From assembly GCA_021206555.1 (NCBI GenBank), contig JAJOKA010000179.1, forward strand, positions 1-43,995: a stretch of 43,995 nucleotides of DNA. Direction: 5' to 3'. The notes under the pieces are model-generated. The model worked only from the letters and a program-made list of their open reading frames with translations, did not search any database and was not told where the DNA came from. The position numbers and the translations under genes were made by a program. Positions 8,979 through 19,710 of this stretch are shown piece after piece (positions within the stretch are counted from its first letter, which is position 1; each line of letters begins with the position of its first letter). The DNA comes from Candidatus Cloacimonadota bacterium. GTDB lineage: Bacteria; Cloacimonadota; Cloacimonadia; Cloacimonadales; Cloacimonadaceae.

Positions 8979-10389
8979 ATGAAACATGCTTTTTTTAGCC
9001 GCGTGGGCAGAACAATATGCGGATTACAGTGCCCAGTTGCACAATGTCTATCTCAGTCGAGGATTGCCTTTACCTGAGCTTGAAGAAGTCAGGATCAATG
9101 GTAATCGTGCTTTCACCGCGGGATAGTTTTGTCTATCATCGGGCAGAGCCACCTGCATCTGATATGGGCCGGAACTGTGGCCACAGCTGAGAAACAGCCA
9201 GCTCTCCGGCTGCATGATTCACACTGGAGATCGGATTATTGAGTTTAGCCTGGAACACAGAGATATCTATGGTGAAACCAAGCGTTATGCCTTGATTTGC
9301 GAGTTGATGCCGCCCAAACCCAATGTGATTTTGTGCCGGGCAAGTGACAGGATCGTGCTGGAAGCGCTCGCTAAATATAGCCTGGCCGACAATCCCATGC
9401 GCATGGTGCAGCAAAACCAACCGTATTTTTCTCCAAAAACCAGTTTCAGTCCGGAAGTGATCACTCAGCTCGTCATTCCGGAGCTTGACGGTATCTCCGC
9501 CCCTGACGTGAACGCGTATTTCGCTTTGTTACACACAAAGAACATGCAGAAAGGCGAGGGTAACTCACAGCTGCAAAGCAAGATCAAGATGCTGGGGCGA
9601 GAGCTGAAGAAAGCTCAGAAGCGCCTCAAAATGCAGAACCATGATCTCCGCAATGCCGAACAGGCAGAATACTTTCATGCCTGCGCGGAGGCCATTAAAC
9701 CGAATATGCACCAGATAAGTGCCGGTCAAAGCGAGCTGATCACCACCGATTATCTCTCGCCTGAGCTTAGCTCCATCACCGTTCCACTCCTACCCGAGAA
9801 AAGCGCTCTGCAAAATCTAAACTACTACATCAAGAAGTATCAAAAGGCCAAAAACGGCCTGGCCATCATCAAGCTGAACATCGAGAAGACTGAGGCTGAG
9901 ATCCGCTCGATCCAAAGCCTGATCTCACGCATGGAAGCGGGAGATGATCTGGATCTGGATTGTCGGGACAATAGCCGGGTGATGCAGCAAAAGGTGCAGG
10001 AACTGGATAAAATCTTGAATCTGCGGATCGATGAAAACTGGCATATCTACATCGGTCGAAAAGCCAAAGAGAACGACTTTATCACCACCAAACTGGGCAA
10101 ACCCATGGATTGGTGGTTTCACAGCAGGATCTATCGCGGCGCGCACGTCCTATTGAGAAACTATAAAAAGCAAGAGCCGCAGCCGGAGCTGATTCGCATG
10201 TGCAGCTCTCTGGCAGCCTGGTATTCTCAAGCCAAATTCTCCCTCAATGTGCCGGTGGATTACACCCAAATCCGTTATGTGCGCAAACCACGGGGTAGTG
10301 CTGCTGGATTCGTCACCTATACGAACTATAAGACTTGCTTTGCCAATCCCAAAGACCTGCGCAGCATTCGCAGCGAACTGGAACGATGA
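8979..10389 (+). CDS. rqcH: RqcH/NFACT family protein (Rqc2 homolog); N-terminal part frameshifted
   Basis: NFACT-N-like stretch ALICELMPPKPNVILC..., coiled coil, C-terminal NFACT-R motif GKPMDWWFHSRIYRGAHVLLRNY. Confidence 0.82.
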
Positions 10390-11113
10390 AAACGCTTGGC
10401 ATCATTAGCAGCATCATTCCCTAAGTGAAAGTAGCCTGATCTGCAAGTTGCTAAGCCCGGAACTTGGCCAGATATCTTTGATCGCAAAAGGAATACGCAA
10501 GAAGGAGGAACCGCTGCTAAGGCTTTGGGAATATGAACTGAATCTGCTGGAGCCCAAAGAAGAAGGCTTGTATCTGCTCAAAGAAGCCAAAGAACGGAAG
10601 GATTATAGCAGCTATCCGGAGGTGGCAACCTGGGCTGCTGCAGACGCGGGAGCCGAACTGCTGGCTCAGATCATCATTCCTCAACCCGAAGCAGCTCCAG
10701 TATTACAAGCTTTTGACAGACTATCTCAGTTATCTTAAGAAAAGTGGACAAAAAACGCGGTTCTCATCCTCTGGCGGCTATTTCTGCGGGTGTTTCAACT
10801 CCTTGGCATCGGCATCGAACTTGATCTTTGTTCCATCTGCAAACAGCAGTCCATCATCCATGCCCACACAGGAACGGGAGAGCTTGTTTGCAAAGCTTGC
10901 GCCAGCCAAAGCAACAAGGCGTTCAGCCCTCTGGCCCTGGAGATCATTCGCCTTTTGCCTCAGATTGCCAACCACTTACACAGGCTGGAACTCAATCGAT
11001 GGGTGGTGGGGGAGATCAACAGCTTTCTGCTGGATTACTTTTACGCACACCATAAACAAAACGCTCAAGCTAAAGAGCCTGAGCGTGTTAAGTCAGTTTT
11101 ATCGGATCCCTAA
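10386..11113 (+). CDS. recO: DNA repair protein RecO (frameshifted)
   Basis: SLICKLLSPELGQISLIAKGIRKKEEPLL N-terminal OB-like region; CSICKQQ...ELVCKACA zinc motif in a second frame. Confidence 0.7.
11054..11086 (-). terminator. Intrinsic terminator for the - strand ferritin-like gene
   Basis: On the - strand: ACGCTCAGGCTCTTTAGCTTGAGCGT followed by TTTGTTT. Confidence 0.6.
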
Positions 11114-11620
11114 AAGGGTTCAAAGTTATTGATCTGCCAATAATACCTTTCTGCTTCTTGCTGAATAGCAGCGAGGTCTTCATAATGTTTCATTTCCCAC
11201 TTCACCAAGAGCCCAAAGAAGGATTTCAGACTTAGAATCTGAGAATCATTCTCGCATTTGCGATAGTGGTCGATGGCATCTTTTTCCAAAAGCATGGCGG
11301 TGGAGATGGCCGAAAACAGCGCTTGATCTTCACCGATGCGCTTGATAAAGGAATCTGAAAAGATGCTGTCACTCAGGTTCTCGAGCTTCATATCTTCACT
11401 TACATCACTGGGTTGCAGGTCGCTGCTAATCTGTTGATAATAATCCAGTAGGTAGTTGTAGTGCATGCGTTCTTCTTCTTTACGAGAAAGGAAGAATTCC
11501 TTCACCTCGGGGTCGGTGCTGTGATCCGCGGCGTTTTTGATACAGGCTTACGCTGTCCATTTCGCCTTGCATGGCTTTTTTTAGGGAAGCCAGGAGTTGT
11601 TCTTTCATTGCCATATTCAT
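11110..11620 (-). CDS. Ferritin-like/rubrerythrin-related protein (frameshifted near N-terminus)
   Basis: MAMKEQLLASLKKAMQGEMDSVSLY then NAADHSTDPEVKEFFLSRKEEERMHYNYLLDYY; ExxxH-type helices EKDAIDHYRK and EMKHYEDL. Confidence 0.7.
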
Positions 11621-11853
11621 ATCCTCTATTTTGCTAATCTGTTAGAGATAGCATAACTCATCTTGCGTGATCTGCCAAGCACAAAGAAACCCTGCTGATG
11701 ACCATGCTGATAGCTCTTGCTTTGGCTTGGTTTAGCTCATCTTCTCCTCGTGAGATGAGGGCAGCATGGGCTAAACCCGAGATAGAGCAGTGGCGAAAGG
11801 GACTGCGCCCCAAATGTCTTGACAGATAGAGCCCCTAAAAATGCTTAGACACC

Positions 11854-12849
11854 ATGACTACATCGAAAAGTGCACATGCTGCAATAGCCCTCTTTTCCGG
11901 AGGCTTGGACAGTATATTAGCCGTGAAATGGATGCAATCACGCGGATACAAGGTGTATCCCGTTTACTTCCTTACGCCCTATATGCCGGCTGATCGAGCC
12001 ATCCAATCTGCCGCGGAAAACGGCATTCAACTCATCGTGCGCGACATCAGCACAGAGCATCTGGCCATGATGCAGAATCCCGTTTATGGTTTTGGAAAAC
12101 ACCTAAACCCCTGCGTGGATTGCCATGCTTTAATGTTCAAGATTGCGGGAGACCTGATGGCTGACTTGGACGCGGACTATCTGATCTCAGGGGAAGTGCT
12201 GGGACAAAGGCCCATGAGTCAACGCCGGGACGCGATGAACCTGGTGGGCAAACTCAGCGGCTATAAAGACCTCTTGATCCGCCCCCTGTCCCAGCAGCTT
12301 CTAAATGATACTCTGCCCATCCGTGAAAGCTGGATTGATAAGGACGATATGCTTGATATCCACGGTCGTGGGCGAAGCCGTCAAATGGAACTTGCCAGCG
12401 AACTGGGCATTGTTTCCTATCCTGCTCCGGCAGGCGGATGTCTGCTCACGGATCGCAATTTCGCTCTGCGTCTGCGCGATCTGATCGAGCACGATGAACT
12501 TGATGATGAGAATTTGGAGCTGATTCGCTATGGCCGGCACTACCGTTTGGATGCCCGCTGCAAGCTGATTGTGGGTCGCGATGAAGCCGATAATGACAAG
12601 CTGGAAGCTGCCTGTAAAACAGGGCTCAAGCTTCATGCCAGGGATATCTTCGGCCCTTTAGGAATCATCACTTGTCCCCAGCCTTCTGAAGAAACACTGC
12701 GCCTGGCTTTGGATATCTTCTGGTATTACCACAAAAAAGGTGAAGATACTGGCAGCGTGATCCTCTCCAGCCCAGAAGGAAAAACAGATCACCGGGCCAC
12801 GAAGCTAGAGCTCGCCAACATCAAAGAATACCATATATCTTATGACTAG
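11854..12849 (+). CDS. ThiI/MnmA-like PP-loop tRNA thiolase family protein with an NFACT-R-like C-terminal domain
   Basis: FSGGLDS PP-loop; NPCVDCHALMF and PAPAGGCLLTD; C-terminal YRLDARCKLIVGRDEADNDKLEAAC region. Confidence 0.8.
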   Translation: MTTSKSAHAAIALFSGGLDSILAVKWMQSRGYKVYPVYFLTPYMPADRAIQSAAENGIQLIVRDISTEHLAMMQNPVYGFGKHLNPCVDCHALMFKIAGDLMADLDADYLISGEVLGQRPMSQRRDAMNLVGKLSGYKDLLIRPLSQQLLNDTLPIRESWIDKDDMLDIHGRGRSRQMELASELGIVSYPAPAGGCLLTDRNFALRLRDLIEHDELDDENLELIRYGRHYRLDARCKLIVGRDEADNDKLEAACKTGLKLHARDIFGPLGIITCPQPSEETLRLALDIFWYYHKKGEDTGSVILSSPEGKTDHRATKLELANIKEYHISYD

Positions 12850-12856
12850 AGGAATT

Positions 12857-13483
12857 ATGATCCGCATCGAAGCATTTGTCCTATTACCCGCGTATCAAAC
12901 CAATACCTGGCTCATCCGGGATGATGAGAGCAAGGATGCCATTCTGATCGATCCCTCTGCTCCGGATCGGGCTTTGGCCGCAAAGATCGAAAGCCTGGGC
13001 CTCACAATGCGGGCCATCGTCAATACCCATGGGCATGGTGACCACATCGGCGGCAACAACTACTTCAGAAACATCTGTAAATGTCCGGTGCTGATCCACA
13101 GTGCCGACGCGCAGATGCTGATCGATAACAAAAAGAACCTCAGTGAGTACATGGGAACCCCGCTGCAGATCAATGCTGCTGACCGGCTATTGAATGATGG
13201 TGACATCATCGATATGGGTAAGCATCAGTAAGGGTAATCCACACTCCGGGGCACACTCCGGGCTGCATCTGCCTTTTGATCGACAAGTTTTTGATTTCAG
13301 GAGACACCCTCTTTGAGATGAGCATCGGTCGCACTGATTTTCCTGGTGGGTCTCATGCCCAAATCCTTTCTTCCATCAAAGAAAAAACTGTTTGTGCTGC
13401 CCGAGGACACGATTGTCTATCCTGGGCATGGCCCACGCACTTCCATCGGTATGGAAAAACTAAACAACCCCTTTGTAAGGTAA
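12857..13483 (+). CDS. MBL-fold hydrolase (glyoxalase II-like), frameshifted
   Basis: [63 protein letters not shown] readable across two frames. Confidence 0.85.
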
Positions 13484-13489
13484 AAGAAT

Positions 13490-15018
13490 ATGCAGAAGGT
13501 ACTTATCCTCGATTTTGGTCGCAATACACCCAGCTAATCGCCAGAAAGACGCGTGAACTGGGCGTTTATAGCGAGATTCATCCCTTTAACATGAGCATTG
13601 ATGCTATCCGCTCCATGGCTCCTCAGGCCATCATCCTGTCCGGCTCGCCTTTCGATCACGTAAACCAAACGCGCATATCCTGCTGAGATATCTGGCAATT
13701 GGGTTTACCAATCCTGGGAGTGTGCTATGGAATGCAACTGGTGGCACAGCGTTTTGGCGGAACCGTTGCTGCCGCTGTGCAACGTGAGTATGGTAAGGCA
13801 GAGCTTAGCATCAAGTTTCACGATGCCTTGCTCACAAACGTGGAAGAAGGTTCTCAGGTCTGGATGAGTCATGGTGACAAGGTGGATGGCGTTACCGAGG
13901 ATTTCCTGATTCTGGCTGCCACCAAAAACTCCCCTTACGCCGCGATCAAGCATAAGTTACACAAGGTCTATGCCTTGCAGTTTCATCCCGAAGTGCATCA
14001 CAGCGCTTGCGGAAAGCAGATATTGCGCAACTTCCTCTTCGAGATTGCCGGCCTGGAAGCTCAGTGGTCTGCTCGCTCCTTCATTCAAGATGCCGTAAGC
14101 AAAATCAGGCAAGAAGTAGGTAATCAACGGGTTATCCTTGGTCTCAGCGGGGGTGTGGATTCTTCCGTTGCAGCAGCGCTTTTACACGAAGCCATTGGTA
14201 AGCAATTGATTCCCATCTTTGTGGATACAGGAATGATGCGTTATGATGAAGCCAACCGCGTGCGAGAAATGTTCAAGGTCTATCCCGATCTGGAGATAGA
14301 CTTTGTGGATGCGTCTGATCTTTTTATGGAACGCATGAAGGGTGTCAATGATCCGGAGGCCAAACGCAAGATCATCGGCGCTGCTTTTATCGACGTCTTT
14401 GAAACAGAAGCTGCCAAGTTTCCCGATGCGAAGTTCCTGGCGCAAGGCACTTTGTATCCCGATGTGATAGAGAGCGTGTCTTTTGCCGGGCCTTCGGTGA
14501 CCATCAAGAGTCATCATAATGTTGGCGGATTGCCGGAAAAGATGAATATGAGCTTGATCGAACCCTTGCGCGAGCTCTTCAAAGACGAAGTACGCGCTGT
14601 GGGAAAACAGCTTGGATTGCCGCAAGAGCTGATTGGGCGCCATCCCTTCCCCGGACCCGGATTAGCGGTGCGCATTCTGGGCGATGTGGATCAGGACAAA
14701 GTGCGGCTCTTACAGGCTGCCGATGAGATCTTCATTAGTGAACTGCGCGAATGGAATCTTTATGACAGCACCTGGCAGGCTTTTGCAGTGCTATTGCCGA
14801 TCCAAAGCGTAGGCGTGATGGGCGATGAACGGACTTATGAACAGGTCTGCGCCTTAAGGGCTGTGAATAGCGTGGATGGCATGACCGCGGACGTGACCGA
14901 GTTTCCCTTTGCCTTTCTCAAGCATGTTTCGGCGCGGATCTGCAATGAAGTGAAGGGCATCTCCCGCGTGGTCTATGATATCAGTTCGAAGCCACCGGCC
15001 ACGATAGAGTGGGAATAA
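13490..15018 (+). CDS. guaA: GMP synthase (glutamine-hydrolysing), frameshifted in the N-terminal half
   Basis: [10 protein letters not shown][S][66 protein letters not shown] end. Confidence 0.95.
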
Positions 15019-15144
15019 GCACGAATTTGGAGTTAATGCCGCTTGATCAGTCCCTTCAAGCCGATAAATACATAAAGCTATAGTTCTTTTCAGAGTAGCC
15101 CTCAATTTTCGTGCGGCATTGACTTCAAACAGCGGGAATGGGAT

Positions 15145-15248
15145 TGTAGATGCTTCATCCTGAAGCATAAATGTAGATGCGGCATCTTGCCGCATGCAAG
15201 CGTCTAGAAGACGCTTCTACTATCAAACGTCAAGATGACGTTTCCACA
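15145..15248. repeat. Cluster of four 26-nt REP-like hairpins (15145-15170 +, 15172-15197 +, 15196-15221 -, 15223-15248 -)
   Basis: TGTAGATGCTTCATCCTGAAGCATAA; TGTAGATGCGGCATCTTGCCGCATGC; AGTAGAAGCGTCTTCTAGACGCTTGC; TGTGGAAACGTCATCTTGACGTTTGA. All have perfect 8-bp stems. Confidence 0.92.
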
Positions 15249-15263
15249 TTGGCATCCTCGCTG

Positions 15264-15296
15264 CTTGGACTCCTTCGCTTCGCTACGAAGTCCAAG
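15264..15296 (-). repeat. Inverted copy of the 33-bp module at 4904/4956
   Basis: CTTGGACTCCTTCGCTTCGCTACGAAGTCCAAG; reverse complement differs by one base from the 4904 copy. Confidence 0.9.
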
Positions 15297-15303
15297 GGTG
15301 AGG

Positions 15304-15366
15304 CCATAACGCATAACGCATAACCCATAACGCATAACGCATAACCCATAACGCATAACCCATAAA
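15304..15366. repeat. Tandem heptamer repeat (S-CATAAC), 9 units
   Basis: CCATAAC GCATAAC GCATAAC CCATAAC GCATAAC GCATAAC CCATAAC GCATAAC CCATAAA. Confidence 0.95.
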
Positions 15367-15370
15367 TATC

Positions 15371-15398
15371 TTGACAGCTTTTATGCAATATATATCAT
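15371..15398 (+). promoter_or_regulatory. Putative promoter for the 15438 ORF
   Basis: TTGACA - 16 nt - TATCAT. Confidence 0.45.
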
Positions 15399-15437
15399 AG
15401 CTTCCATCAAGACGATTAATATCGTAATGGAGATGAT

Positions 15438-15923
15438 ATGGAACCCGCTAAGCTGCTTGTAAGCACCTATCCCACGCTCAAGGGAGCAAGGTTATTGGAG
15501 CTGCTGTACACTAATCCCAATACACCGATCAGCTCTTGCGCTTTGGAGCTTTGCCTGGAAAATGGAGTGGAGCTGGAGCAGGCTTCGCTGCATGGTCATG
15601 TTCCGATGCCAATACCCTACACAGATGCGCAAACCCTGCTTGATATCGATAAACGCTTGAACCAGCTTATAGCATTGAAAGCTGAAAACAAGAGCGATGC
15701 CTGGGACCCCGAAATCCAGGCTCTCACTTCATACAGGCGCAAATGCCTGCTTCCCAATGGACACATCAGCTGCTTTCCGGATCACAGCAATGTGGCCTAC
15801 AACAGACAAAAAGCGGCCATCCACCGCCTATTTGCCAAAGCCGAAGCGGATGGACATCATGAAGCGGTATCTCTCGTAAAGAGAAGGCTGAGGCTGGGCA
15901 GATGGGCTGTTTATGAGGGGTAG
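15438..15923 (+). CDS. Conserved-looking hypothetical protein (161 aa)
   Basis: Intact ORF, promoter-like sequence upstream, ATG after ggagatgat; no family recognised. Confidence 0.65.
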   Translation: MEPAKLLVSTYPTLKGARLLELLYTNPNTPISSCALELCLENGVELEQASLHGHVPMPIPYTDAQTLLDIDKRLNQLIALKAENKSDAWDPEIQALTSYRRKCLLPNGHISCFPDHSNVAYNRQKAAIHRLFAKAEADGHHEAVSLVKRRLRLGRWAVYEG

Positions 15924-16096
15924 GCGCCCTGCCACATTAAATAAAAAGGATATCACAATGACAACACTCAATGACCAGCTTTTCCGCGTCACCCGCGAGT
16001 GTTGCTTCATCCAGATTGGAATTGAAACAAGGAAGCCGCCACAAAAGCCCCTCGTTCACAGCTCTATCCGCATCCCATTTTTGTGATATGAATCAT

Positions 16097-17500
16097 CTAT
16101 TTTTTCTTCAGAGCAGAGTGCATATCCTTACCGAGGAAGACATTGGCGGCCATCACCTTGAGTGCGGAGAAGATCATTGCGGGGCGGATCGCCTTGCGTC
16201 TGAAGCTCTGGGCAAAGAGCGGGATCAAGCGCCAGCCTTTGCTGAGATAGACCTTCAGATAGGCCTTGGGCAGATAGCGTTCCAGGGTTTTGTGATCCAT
16301 CCCCAAGGGCTGATACACGCAATGAGTGGCATCGTAATCCTCCCAGTTAAAGTGGCGGATGCGGCCTTCGCTGAATAGCGTTTGGTATAGCTCGGTACCC
16401 GGAAAGGGAGTGAGGATGGAGATCAGCATATAGCCGAAAGGCAGGGAGCTGAAGAAGCGGATGTTTTGCTCGATGTGTTTGGGAGTGTCAAATTCGTCGC
16501 CACTACCCAGGATCATATACCAGTTGTGGCTGAGAGCAAGGCTGTTCATCACGCGGATGGCCTTCATGATATCGCTGACGCGGATCTTTTTTGTGCATGC
16601 GCTCCAGCACTTCGGGGATGCCGCTTTCGATGCCGATGGAGATCAGGCTGCATCCCGTCTCGGCCATTCTCTTGATCAGTTCAGGGTGTTTGACGATGGT
16701 ATCCACCCGGCTCATACAGTTATATTTGATCCTCAGCTCTTCCTGCTCCAGCTGGTCACAAAAATCATAGACCCAATTGGTATCCACGGTGAGGTTATCA
16801 TCATGAAACCAAAAAGTGTCATAACCCCAGCTCAGGTAATCCTTGATATCCGAGATCACGCTATCCACGCTGCGTTGACGGTATTTACCGTTATAGAAAG
16901 CGGAAATTGAGCAAAATGAGCAGCGAAAGGGACATCCGCGCGAAGAGACGATCTTTGGGGAAAAGCTGAAGGCGGGATCAACCAGGTCACGGCTGATCTT
17001 GGGCAGACTCTCGATATCATCGATGATAGCGATTTTGTGGTCATTATGATATTCACCATCCCTGAAAAAAACGATGCCTGGCACCGAGGGATTCTCCTCG
17101 CCCTGTTCCAGCGAGGACAAAAGCGCGGGGAGGACCTCCTCTCCCTCACCGCGACATACATAATCCACTCCGGTCTCAGCCATGACCTCTTTGTACATAA
17201 AGGTGGCGTGATGTCCGCCAATGATGGTCTTCAGCTCAGGATAGCTGGCCTTGACGTGATGATCAGTTCACGCGCGATGGGATAGGTAGCACTCACGCAG
17301 GATACTCCAAGCACCTGGGGCTGATACTTCAGGATGTATTCATCAATGCAGTCTTTATCGGCAATCACGACCATCGGTGAGTGTCCAGCAGCTTTTGCCG
17401 CAGCAGCCACATAGAGGATGCCCTGAAGAATTTGATTTCCTTTGCGCAGGCTTTCCAAGCCTCCGGTTTGGGCTTTTGGCGAGACGAGCAGTATATTCAT
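16097..17500 (-). CDS. B12-binding-domain radical SAM protein (frameshifted)
   Basis: MNILLVSPKAQTGGLESLRKGNQILQGILYVAAAAKAAGH, DYVCRGEGEEVLPALL, SSRGCPFRCSFCSISAFY (CxxxCxxC), GIESGIPEVLERMHK, across three frames. Confidence 0.88.
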
Positions 17501-17616
17501 GATCTACCCCACTATTCATTTGTTCCCATGACCCGTAAAGGGCGCAAGGTGTCAAGCACAATTAAGCTTGGATAATTGCAGCTTGACAAGGAAAGCCCCT
17601 TCATTACAAGGGATCA

Positions 17617-19710
17617 ATGAACTCAAAATACTTATGGATAATAATACTTACGGCCTTCATCATCGTAGGCCTTTATCACGTCTTTGCCGTGGGACGCTTT
17701 AATTACCCTGAGTTTCGGCTGAAAGAAGGGCAGGTCTCGGAGACAGAGCTGATCGCGCCTTTTGACTTTCCGATCTTGAAGAATCCACAGACTTTGAACC
17801 GGGAACGCGAGCAAAGCATCGAGCAGCTCCAAACCCCATATCGGATCAGCGATGAGCCGCTATTTGCGGCCCTGACGGCCTTGGATCGGCTCTGGGCCGT
17901 CTTTTATGCCAAACCGGAGCAGGGCCCCGGAGCCAAAGCGGCAGATGCCGCCAAAGCGGGATTTGGCCTGGACGCGGAAGCTCTGGCATTTGCCACCACT
18001 GCCGAAGCCTTGAACCAGAGCTATGAAAAACTGCGTGAAGGCCTGCAAGAAGTGTACGCCAAGGGCATATACAGTGGAGTAAGTACCGACAGCATCACTG
18101 TGTATCAGGGCGATACGCCCGGCATCAGGCCGATCAGCGCCTATCTCTCGGTGAATCAGGCCGCTATGGAACTGATCGCTAAAGTCCCCGAAACTGAAAA
18201 GCTGATCAATAGCCTTACGGATTCCTTCATTATCCCCAATATCGTGATCGACGAAGCACTATATACCGAGCTCAGTCAGCGCACAATCAGCCAGATCCCT
18301 GAAACTGAAGGAATTGTGCTGCAAAATGAAGTCATCATCCGCAAAAATGCCAGAGTAACGCAAGCTGACATCGAAAAGCTGGAATCACTATCGGCAGCCT
18401 TTCGCAACCGCAATCTGCAAAAATCTCCCATGCAACAGATGCTTTTGGCCCTGGGGATGTTGATCTATACTTTTCTGACCCTGCTGCTGGCCAATCATTA
18501 TTATGGAGTATTTCACCAGGAAGCGCGGCATCATGTAGCAGACTTCCTGCCGGTGAATCTAGGCTTCATCATCCTCGTGATCTTTGGCATCCTTACGAAC
18601 CATGTCTTTGCCCTAAACAGCATGTTGATCCCCTTTGCGCTGATCGTGATTACAGCGGCGATCCTGGTGGGCACTGATTTTGGAGTGCTTTACGGCATCT
18701 GCGCGATGTTGGTGTTAAACCCCTTCATCAATTGGGAAACCTATAGCCCGATCATCTTCATCCTCAGCACCAGCATGACTCTGCTATTGATCAAACGCCA
18801 GCGGGCGCATCACGAATTCCTTAGCATCTGGTTTTACCTTTTGATCTCTATCACCGTGGTCAGCGTGGCGATCTCGATCTACAAAAGCGATCCCATCGCC
18901 GTAGTGTTCCGCAATATCGGGTTTGGAATGATCTCCAGCGCGATCAGCATCATCGGTGTATTGATCATCGTTCCCTATTATGAACGGCGCTGGAATCGGG
19001 CAACAAAACAGACTCTACTGGAGCTATTGGACTTCAACCATCCGCTTTTGAAACAATTAGCAACTACCGCTGTGGGCACCTATCACCATAGCCTGATCGT
19101 GGGAAACCTGGCTGAGCGCGCGGCGGAGGCGATCGGCGCGAATCCGCTTCTGGCCAGAGTGGGCAGCTATTATCACGACATCGGGAAGATCGTGAATACC
19201 GAAGCTTTTACGGAGAACAACGAAAACTCCGGAGAAATCCATGACGCCCGAGCTCCGGAAGACAGCGCGAAGATCATCAAAAACCACGTGCTGGAAGGCA
19301 TCGCCCTGGCCAAGAAATATAAGATCCCGCAACCGGTGATCGACATCCTGATGCAACACCACGGCAACAGCGTGATCCGCTACTTCTATGATAAAGCTGA
19401 AAAGCTGAATCTGGACGCGCCGTTGCAAGCTTTTCAATATGGCGGCCCACGTCCACAAAGCAAAGAAGCAGCCCTGGTGATGCTGGCAGACATCGTGGAA
19501 AGCACCACCAAGGCCAAAGATATCCGTAGCGAGGACGACATCCGCAAGATCATCGAAGATACGATCTCCCGGCTCATCCGCGAAGGACAATTTGACGAAG
19601 CGCCCATCACGATGAAGGATCTGTTTGCGATCAAAGAATCCATGATGCCTGTCCTGGGCAGCATCTACCGCAAGCGTCTGGACTATCCCGAAGATCATGA
19701 CAAACGTTGA
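17617..19710 (+). CDS. 7TM-HD family phosphodiesterase (PgpH-like)
   Basis: 697 aa; extracytoplasmic domain, multiple TM helices, then VGTYHHSLIVGNLAERAAEAIGANPLLARVGSYYHDIGKI and HHG motifs of the HD domain. Confidence 0.9.
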   Translation: MNSKYLWIIILTAFIIVGLYHVFAVGRFNYPEFRLKEGQVSETELIAPFDFPILKNPQTLNREREQSIEQLQTPYRISDEPLFAALTALDRLWAVFYAKPEQGPGAKAADAAKAGFGLDAEALAFATTAEALNQSYEKLREGLQEVYAKGIYSGVSTDSITVYQGDTPGIRPISAYLSVNQAAMELIAKVPETEKLINSLTDSFIIPNIVIDEALYTELSQRTISQIPETEGIVLQNEVIIRKNARVTQADIEKLESLSAAFRNRNLQKSPMQQMLLALGMLIYTFLTLLLANHYYGVFHQEARHHVADFLPVNLGFIILVIFGILTNHVFALNSMLIPFALIVITAAILVGTDFGVLYGICAMLVLNPFINWETYSPIIFILSTSMTLLLIKRQRAHHEFLSIWFYLLISITVVSVAISIYKSDPIAVVFRNIGFGMISSAISIIGVLIIVPYYERRWNRATKQTLLELLDFNHPLLKQLATTAVGTYHHSLIVGNLAERAAEAIGANPLLARVGSYYHDIGKIVNTEAFTENNENSGEIHDARAPEDSAKIIKNHVLEGIALAKKYKIPQPVIDILMQHHGNSVIRYFYDKAEKLNLDAPLQAFQYGGPRPQSKEAALVMLADIVESTTKAKDIRSEDDIRKIIEDTISRLIREGQFDEAPITMKDLFAIKESMMPVLGSIYRKRLDYPEDHDKR

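Noticed and set aside
15304-15366. Possible CRISPR or telomere-like array (also 34054-34101, 41037-41085)
   Set aside because: 7-8-nt units with no unique spacers; simple minisatellites. The TTTTAGGG resemblance to telomeric repeats is only three units.
15958-16086. Small ORF MTTLNDQLFRVTRECCFIQIGIETRKPPQKPLVHSSIRIPFL
   Set aside because: Has a reasonable SD-like upstream sequence but is only 42 aa and may be a truncated or frameshifted remnant; not supportable as a gene.
16097-17500. Multiple + strand ORFs antisense to the radical SAM gene (15971..16378, 16461..16910, 17037..17285)
   Set aside because: They mirror a well-supported - strand protein and have no family-like motifs; shadow ORFs.
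19057-19698. 213-aa antisense ORF inside the PgpH-like gene
   Set aside because: Overlaps the conserved HD domain on the opposite strand; composition-driven shadow ORF.
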